Source of the DNA: Schoenoplectus triqueter
Taxonomy: Eukaryota; Streptophyta; Magnoliopsida; Poales; Cyperaceae
Direction of reading: 5' to 3'
NCBI GenBank assembly: GCA_964058805.1
Contig: CAXKVV010000691.1
Location: 1 to 27,669 of the forward strand
Length of the DNA: 27,669 bases
Part shown: positions 21,848 to 27,669 of the stretch, in pieces
How the letters are laid out: every line of letters begins with the position of its first letter
Numbering within the stretch: the stretch's first letter is position 1
Position numbers and translations under genes: made by a program
Notes under the pieces: generated by a model
What the model saw: the letters and a program-made list of their open reading frames with translations, nothing else
Told to the model about the DNA's origin: nothing
Databases searched by the model: none

Positions 21848-22220
21848 CGCCGATAACCGCCCAACAATGACTCTCAAGGTAGCAATTTCTGCTTAATTTG
21901 TGCATAAAATTGGATACCTGAATTGCACTAGCTGAAAATTGAGTCCCAACCGAGTAGAAACTTGGGACGGATTTGATGAGGGATCTTATATCGAAGAGTT
22001 TGAATGAAAATTGACCTCATATTGGATCGGTTCTTATAATCAAGTTCTATAATTATATACTTCATGGTGTAAATATCAAGTTATCATTCTCATATTTTGT
22101 TATCTTAGCCAGACTTCATCCATAAGCCAGCTAACAGGTGAAACCAAGGACTAGAAGATAGATTTAAGACAGACTGTTCATTATATTTTGTTAAAATTTG
22201 AATGTTAGTTCAACATAATC
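21848..22220 (+). pseudogene. p24 exon 1/intron 1 fragment without insertion
   Basis: AGCGCCGATAACCGCCCAAC, then ATGACTCTCAAGGTA, matches the end of p24 exon 1 and its donor site (about 3630-3660: AGCGCCTATAACCACCCAAC, CATGGGCGTTAAGGTA). Similarity then follows intron 1, skips the 560-bp insertion, and resumes (ACTTCATCC.TAA.CCAGCTAA, then ATTATATTTTGTT, then TTGAATGTTA-TTCAACATAA) up to the position equal to about 4570. No later exon is present, so it is a dead fragment. Confidence 0.85.
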
Positions 22221-22230
22221 AAGTTTTTAA

Positions 22231-22502
22231 AATGTGAATTTAATGTGTGCAAATAACCATCGCTTGTTGCATGTGTTATACGGTCGTATATATGGATTTT
22301 TATGTGAGGCTTTAAATGCGGTTTAATACTCAATATTATAATATTTTTTAGGATTTGTATATAATAAATCGGTTTCAGTTTTAAATATTTTTATTTCTTG
22401 GGCTTTATATGCGGATTTCTATCTTGGGATTTGGACTTCACGATTCACTATAGACTTGAGGTATATTTATATATTCCGGGTTGCTAAATTTCATAAGTGA
22501 GC
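22231..22502. other. Unassigned stretch
   Basis: AT-rich DNA between the p24 fragment and the next element; no similarity noticed to other parts of the window. Confidence 0.4.
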
Positions 22503-22510
22503 ATAGTACC

Positions 22511-23039
22511 TAGGCCGGAAAAAAAAAACTCGTCGAGGATTGACTCGTTATTGACTCGCTCGTTAATGAACTGAGTCGTTAACAAACCAACTCATTAAAC
22601 TCATTAAACTCGTTAAGCTCGTTAAATTAATAAGCTGACCTTAACCTTAGACCGGCTCGGCTCGTTAGACTCATTTAGCTCGTTAAATTATTATTATTTA
22701 TTATTTATATATTTTTATTATGGACTTTTAATATAATAAATAGTTTATAATATGATATGTACTTAAATTATTATATTAAATTATGTGAAATATTTTGTCA
22801 TTAGTTAATTTAATATTTTTTATATAAATTTTAATATAAAATATGATAAAAATATTATTAACTATTAAATTAGCCTTAACGAGCTAGCTCAATTAGCTCG
22901 TTAACTTAATGAGTCGATCTCAAACCAAACATTTTGGCTCGGAAGTAATTAACGAGTCGGCTCGGCTCGGCTCGGCTCGGCTTGTTAAGCTAATGAGACG
23001 AACACGAACTTGGCCCAACTCGGCTCGTTTACGGCCCTA
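22511..23039. mobile_element. Non-autonomous hAT-like element (GCTCG-rich)
   Basis: 529 bp with a perfect 8-bp target duplication, ATAGTACC at 22503-22510 and 23040-23047. The left end is TAGGCCGGAAAAAAAAAAC, the inverted right end TAGGGCCGTAAACGAGCC. Subterminal zones are packed with CTCGTTAA and GGCTC repeats, including five tandem GGCTC units near 22964-22983. No transposase frame. Same end type and vocabulary as the p24 intron element. Confidence 0.9.
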
Positions 23040-23047
23040 ATAGTACC

Positions 23048-23427
23048 GTACTGTGGCCCATATTGCGCAGATCTCGGCTTCGATATCCATTCACATGAGT
23101 TTTCGCACATGAAACACATTTTACTACACAGAAACATAATCTTCACAGACCTCTACTTTAAAAGACAAGGACGAAAGCACGTGCTGCTATAAAATTACGG
23201 TACATTTTTTTAAGATGGCATGAGATACCACTGGCTTTCATTACTTGAACTCAGATTTACACCCTCTTATCAGGAAATCAAAGAAAAAGGAAACTTCAAC
23301 CCAGGAACTGAAAAGGTTATATCCCTATCTAGTAGACAGATCGATGTTTTTTGCAAAATGATTCATATCACATCATTTACCAGCAAAAAAATGAGTCTCT
23401 TCTAGAACCTGTATTAATAAGTTTCTC
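23048..23427. other. Redoxin gene 3' side
   Basis: Contains the presumed 3' untranslated region of the minus-strand DUF836 gene (right part) and its downstream flank. No other gene seen. Confidence 0.5.
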
Positions 23428-24404
23428 TTACTGCTCAAATGCAGTAGATATTTTCTTCTGTAAAAGCTCCACTCCTAAGCGTGGAGATAATCTGGGAAGT
23501 ACTTCCTGTAAAAATTATAATTGTTTATAATCCCAAAAGTATCACATTCAACGTGAAGAGGACAACAACAATGGACTACATGCTATTATTTTCTACCTAA
23601 GGACATGAAAATGAAACCGAATTCATATGTTCTAGTACCTTACCAGTATATAGGATGAAGTTAAAAATACTAGGCAGAAGCTGCTACTTGCTTCCTTGTT
23701 CTCCTTTATATTTATGTTATGTGCATCATTACATATGCAGTACTCATAACAGCTTTCGCCACAATTTTTATTGCTTTGATGATCAATTAGCCGAGCAAGG
23801 CTCATTACATGGTACTCCAAGCTTGGTAGCGGTATGTTAAATCCAGTACCATTATGGTGTTATCTACCTCTTAAGGCAATCTTCACAGACAACCAAAAAC
23901 TACTTGTTCCTCATCTAATCTGTTACCTGACAGAAAGAACCATATAAAAGAAATAAAGAAAACAGTGAAATATGACCTCAGTTCCATCAGGAAGAACTCT
24001 AGCGAGCACAGGAATCTCATACTGGTACTTCTTCTCCCATTCGGGATTTGTCGTTATATCTCGTACCTGAAAAGGTTTCCAACAAATTAATTTAAATCAA
24101 CAACATTATCCTAAAACTATTACAAACTGAATGAATAGACAGAAAGAGGGGTGTGGGGAACTCGTGCCTGGAGATCGACCGAGCGGAGAGAGTGTGGCCC
24201 GTCGAGTGAGAAAGCAATGGTGAGTTTCTCTTTGAGGCCGTCGCAGAGGCAGCAACCAGGCTTCGAGTAAAGCACCAGCTTCCGTCGCGCCTCCCCTCCG
24301 CCACCGGACATGGACGAGAAAATCCGCAAATGCCGCGGCCTGAGGCGCACCGCGAGCGTGGCGCGGTGGAGTGTGGGTGTTGCGGCTGCCATTACTGTAC
24401 CCAT
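23428..24404 (-). CDS. Glutaredoxin-like DUF836 (thioredoxin-fold) protein
   Basis: Three minus-strand exons: 24404-24168 (79 codons), 24066-23977 (30 codons), 23505-23428 (25 codons plus TAA), total 134 residues, normal for this family. An N-terminal basic, Ser/Ala-rich leader (about 1-35) suggests an organelle transit peptide. The core starts KLVLYSKPGCCLCDGLKEKL, with the active-site C51-x-x-C54 (CCLC), followed by VDLQ, then VRDITTNPEWEKKYQYEIPV, with the cis-Pro of the thioredoxin fold in EIPVL, and ends LSPRLGVELLQ. Role by family: small thiol-redox protein; substrates unknown. Internal Met at residues 5 and 32 are alternative starts, the latter giving a leaderless form. Intron 2 is GT-AG. 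Intron 1 runs 24167-24067 and appears to begin with GC, because the family sequence VDLQ-VRDI requires joining at CAG|GCACGA. Confidence 0.92.
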
Positions 24405-24600
24405 CGCAATCTCAAATTCTCAATCCCACATCTTGATTGACGTTGTAGCGGATGTAGAATTAGGTTGGTTCCATTTGAAGGCAGGCCGCTTATCGGTTAC
24501 TTTTGGGTTTAGAATTGGTGGCCCACTTTCATTCCTGGTACTTGAGCCCGTTTCATTGCCAAGGTGGAATTATGTTTTAGGGATGGGGGATGTTTCTGAT
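24405..24600 (-). promoter_or_regulatory. Upstream region of the DUF836 gene
   Basis: About 200 bp before the presumed start codon, bounded on the far side by a hAT-like end at 24601. Part of it (about 24467-24545) is copied at 21735-21835. No clear core promoter motif was identified. Confidence 0.4.
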
Positions 24601-24740
24601 TAGGGCTGCACAAAAAGCTCCTGGTTCATGACTCATTCAAGTTCGGCTCGATATTTTTATGGTTCGATTTGATTTTTTATCAGCTCGGTTTGAGTTTGAA
24701 TTCGTTACTCTTTTCAATTGATCGTCTCGATTCGTCTCGT
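24601..24740. mobile_element. Truncated hAT-like element end
   Basis: Begins TAGGGCTGCACAAAAAGCTC and continues with GGCTCG/AGCTCGG words, like the left ends at 3751 and 22511. No matching right end or target duplication was found before 25370, so only one end seems to survive. Confidence 0.6.
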
Positions 24741-25370
24741 CAACAGCTTGTTACTGTTTTAAAATTAATAAAATATAGATAAATTAATTAATATACTTTT
24801 AAAAATGAGAAGAATATACTTATTTATGTTATAATTATGATGATAATGTAAAAATATTAATTATTTTTTAAAATAATAATTATGATCTTTCAATTTTCTC
24901 GCAACAAACTTGTGACATGAAAAGTGGACGAAAATTTCTTTTTGCGGCAGAATTAAGGTCAGTATCAATAGTCAAGCATTAAACATTTGTTAATTCTGAT
25001 GATATGAAAATTAATAATAAATTTTAAATTGATTAGAAATATGAGACGTATATGTTGAAGTAATACTAAGTATCACAATCTCTAAATGTACCTGGCAAAA
25101 TTTGAGAGGTATACGTTAACCCCATTGTAGTACCCCATTTTTATTTTTTTTATTTACTAAAATAAAAAAAATCTGCATATTCCCCCACATGGTGACTCAA
25201 ATTTTAAGCTCCGTCGTTTTCCAAGTTTTCCTCTTAGAAAAGGAAGTGCAGTTGTCAAGTTTGACATTGATTCCATCAATTTAGTTTTATAAGAATCTCC
25301 AAGAAGTTGTTGATCAAATAATGTACAAATCTGTGTACCGATCCATACCCACTCTGCTCGCGTGCTCCGG
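24741..25370. other. AT-rich stretch, aminoacylase upstream region
   Basis: No gene. The left part may be the core of the truncated element; the right part is the distal promoter of the aminoacylase gene. Confidence 0.4.
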
Positions 25371-25371
25371 C

Positions 25372-25380
25372 CTATAATAC
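25372..25380 (+). promoter_or_regulatory. Possible TATA box of aminoacylase gene
   Basis: CTATAATAC lies about 85 bp upstream of the ATG at 25463, a reasonable core-promoter spacing for a short leader. Position and sequence are the only evidence. Confidence 0.3.
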
Positions 25381-25462
25381 TCCCTATGTAGTATGTACTG
25401 TTGTTTGAGCTTTTGAGGGATTGAGGCCACTAGACGGAGCCCACAAACCCAGCCTGACGGTC

Positions 25463-26994
25463 ATGTCACTGTCCTCCCGCCTCAGTCGCTCCTTCCTCCT
25501 CTGTCTACTCTTCGCTTCCCTCGCTTCCTCCGCCTCCGCCTTCTCCCAAGATGAAGAAACCCAAATCAGCCACTTCCAACAGTACCTCCGTATCCGCACA
25601 GATCATCCCTATCCCGACTACAGCTCCGCCGCCTCCTTCCTTCTCTCCTTGGCCGATTCCATCGGCCTTCAAACACTAACCCTTGAATTCGCGCCTAACA
25701 AGCCCCTTCTTCTCCTCACCTGGCCAGGCTCTGACCTTTCTCTCCCCTCTATCCTCCTCAACTCTCATATCGACTCCGTTCCTGCCGAACCTGACAAGTG
25801 GGTCCACCCTCCTTTCTCTGCTACGCGGGACCCTGCCACCGGTCATATCTATGCCCGTGGAGCACAAGACGACAAGTGCATAGCCATTCAATACCTTGAG
25901 GCCATCAGAAGTCTCAAAAGTTCCGGCTTTACCCCTCTGAGGTCAATCCATATTTCTCTTGTACCTGACGAAGAGATTGGTGGAGCTGATGGGTCACAGA
26001 AATTTGCCCAATCAGAGGAGTTTAGAAAACTGAATGTTGGGTTGGTACTCGATGAAGGTCAGGCTTCGCCTGGTGATGCATTTAGAGTATTTTATGCGGA
26101 TCGCTTGCCTTGGACACTAATTGTGAAGGCAACTGGGTCGCCAGGTCATGGGTCCCGCATGTATGATGGCACAGCAATGGAGAGACTTCTGGATTGTGCT
26201 GAGGCCATTGCGAGGTTTAGAGACAACCAATTTGATATGGTAAAGGCTGGGATTAGACCTGCTTCGGAGGTTATTTCAGTAAACCCAGTATACATGAAGG
26301 CTGGTATTCCTAGTCCCAGTGTAAGCAACATTTCTGGTCTTTCTCAATTTTATGGTTTAATAAAGTTCATTTTTTTCCCTAATACATTGTTAATGATCTG
26401 ACACGAATGTAATGGGCTCTGAGAGTTAATTTGCCTTGTTCTCAGACTATAGTGAATATTTCTTCTTGGCAGATAGATGGAACTTATATACAGAGTTCTT
26501 CAATTGCAATTAATTCTTAAATTAAATGGATGCAGGGTTTTGTGATGAACATGCAACCCTCAGAAGCAGAGATGGGATTCAATATACGGCTCCCACCAAC
26601 AGAACATTTAGAACTGTTGAAAGAGAGGATAGACAATGAATGGGTGCCTGCATATAAAAACATGAGTTACAAGGTAAAAGTCTTTACTGTTTTACCTTCT
26701 AATAAATTAAGATGTTCTTGCTGTTAGTTCATCATTATTTCTTTTCATGTGCAGTTGAATAAGCTTGGACCTGCAAGGGACTGCAATGGAAATGTTTTAC
26801 TTACACCAACTAATGAGTCAAACCCATGGTGGCCTGTTTTCAAACAGGCTATTATTTCCTCAGGCAATAAGCTTGCTAAGCCTGAAATATTGGCATCTAC
26901 TACAGATGCACGTTTCATGCGGGAGATGGGTATCCCTGTGTTTGGATTCTCCCCCATGGTCAACACTCCGATCTTACTGCATGACCATAATGAG
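25463..26994 (+). CDS. Aminoacylase-1-like M20 metallopeptidase, 3' end missing
   Basis: Exons 25463-26320, 26536-26673 and 26755-26994, all GT-AG and phase 0, give 412 residues. The family is about 430-440 long, so a short last exon lies right of the window. The start is the first in-frame ATG and is followed by a signal peptide (about 1-26), pointing to the secretory pathway. Two-zinc catalytic residues are all present: H102 and D104 in SHIDSVP, D136 in GAQDDK, E170-E171 in VPDEEIGG (general base and ligand), E198 in LDEGQ, dimer-contact H229 in SPGHGS, and the terminal His in LLHDHNE (408-410). Expected reaction: hydrolysis of N-acyl-L-amino acids to a carboxylate and free amino acid. Exon 1 is GC-rich at its start. 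The protein looks intact as far as visible. Confidence 0.95.
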
Positions 26995-27669
26995 GTTAGA
27001 ATTTTAGATATATTTATTTTTATATATTGTCTAGCTGTGGGATATCTTGCTGTGGTATTGATGCTGAAACAGAAGTAGGTGAAAATTCCAAGTTGGCCAT
27101 TCCAAAAGAAAATTATGTATTCATCCTCCTGAAGTTGTAAATGCTTCTTAAGCTAAAACACTCTCAAATCTCTCACACATAAGCTTGGAACATCCAAACA
27201 CCATGTATCAAAGCTGTAATGGAAGGGCAACTTTTAAATTGAATGGGAAGGTCCAGTTTGTTCAATAAGAAGTCATGTTTACCTAATACTTATACTGGCA
27301 TTCTATTTTTCCAATTTCCTGGAAATAAATTCTTTGGCTCAGTTTCTATCTTGGAACTTCAAAGTATATGCATGCATAGAATTTTCTGTAATTGAAGAGC
27401 AACTATGTTGACATCAGACTAATTGAAATGGTATCATTATATTATGCCACAAGAATATGGCCTGTGCAGTCATCTGTGGTTCTGTAAAATGTTCATGTTA
27501 CCATGTGGTCTCAATTTTGTATAGTATCATTAGATGATTCAATCAAGGCTACCTGAAGCTTCGGTATAATAATATGGGTCACATTGTTGATAATCTGATG
27601 TTCATTTTATAGAACTCGCATTCATGAACACACTCTTACACACAGAAAACAAAAAGAAAAATCTGGTAT
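26995..27669. other. Probable last visible intron of the aminoacylase gene
   Basis: Follows the donor GTTAGA after exon 3. I found no sequence coding for the expected C-terminal segment (the stretch after LHDHNE), so this is read as intron reaching the window edge. Confidence 0.6.

Noticed and set aside
24310..24603. Plus-strand open frame of 97 codons opposite the DUF836 gene
   Set aside because: Antisense shadow of GC-rich exon 1; the minus-strand frame has the conserved CCLC motif and proper exon structure.
24993..25000. ATTCTGAT as target duplication for the hAT-like end at 24601 (flank TTTCTGAT)
   Set aside because: 7 of 8 match, but the sequence before it does not look like a hAT right end (no CCCTA).
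25676..25891. Overlapping open frames within aminoacylase exon 1 on both strands
   Set aside because: Shadows of the GC-rich coding exon with all catalytic motifs in the annotated frame.
1..27669. Gene cluster, CRISPR array or tRNA/rRNA genes
   Set aside because: The five genes are functionally unrelated; no regular spacer array and no recognisable tRNA or rRNA was seen by eye (a tRNA scan was not possible).

Overview
The window is nuclear DNA of a flowering plant. It has GT-AG introns, long AT-rich intergenic DNA, and plant-specific families (WAT1-related transporter, L-type lectin receptor kinase). A monocot outside the grasses is my guess, from a DUF4283-like fragment inside a CACTA element and a GC-rich first exon in the aminoacylase gene. 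That is inference only; no species is assigned.

Layout. 1-1315 (+): 3' two-thirds of a WAT1-related (MtN21/EamA) transporter. 3447-5862 (+): complete four-exon p24 delta cargo receptor with a hAT-like insertion in intron 1. 6227-7012: degenerate hAT-like element. 7103-9133 (-): intact single-exon L-type lectin receptor kinase. 9134-13181: AT-rich DNA with a foldback element, an exact 46-bp tandem duplication and a clean hAT-like element with a perfect 8-bp target duplication. 13185-17150: CACTA element with a 3-bp target duplication; it carries a decayed DUF4283-like reading frame and a nested array of four foldback elements, two of which meet in an exact 160-bp palindrome. 17154-21255: decayed repeats. 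21256-22230: a mosaic of gene scraps (lectin-kinase fragment, promoter-side piece of the redoxin gene, p24 exon 1/intron 1). 22511-23039: another hAT-like element with a perfect target duplication. 23428-24404 (-): three-exon glutaredoxin-like (DUF836) gene whose first intron appears to use a GC donor. 25463-26994 (+): first three exons of a secretory-pathway aminoacylase-1 (M20) gene that runs off the right edge.

The five host genes are unrelated housekeeping or signalling genes (transport, ER-Golgi traffic, cell-surface perception, thiol redox, N-acyl amino acid hydrolysis). Nothing suggests a biosynthetic cluster. The most unusual content is in the repeats: five foldback elements of nearly equal length (401-411 bp) that share an end motif and a microsatellite setting, and the gene-scrap mosaic, which also preserves the empty site for the p24 intron insertion.
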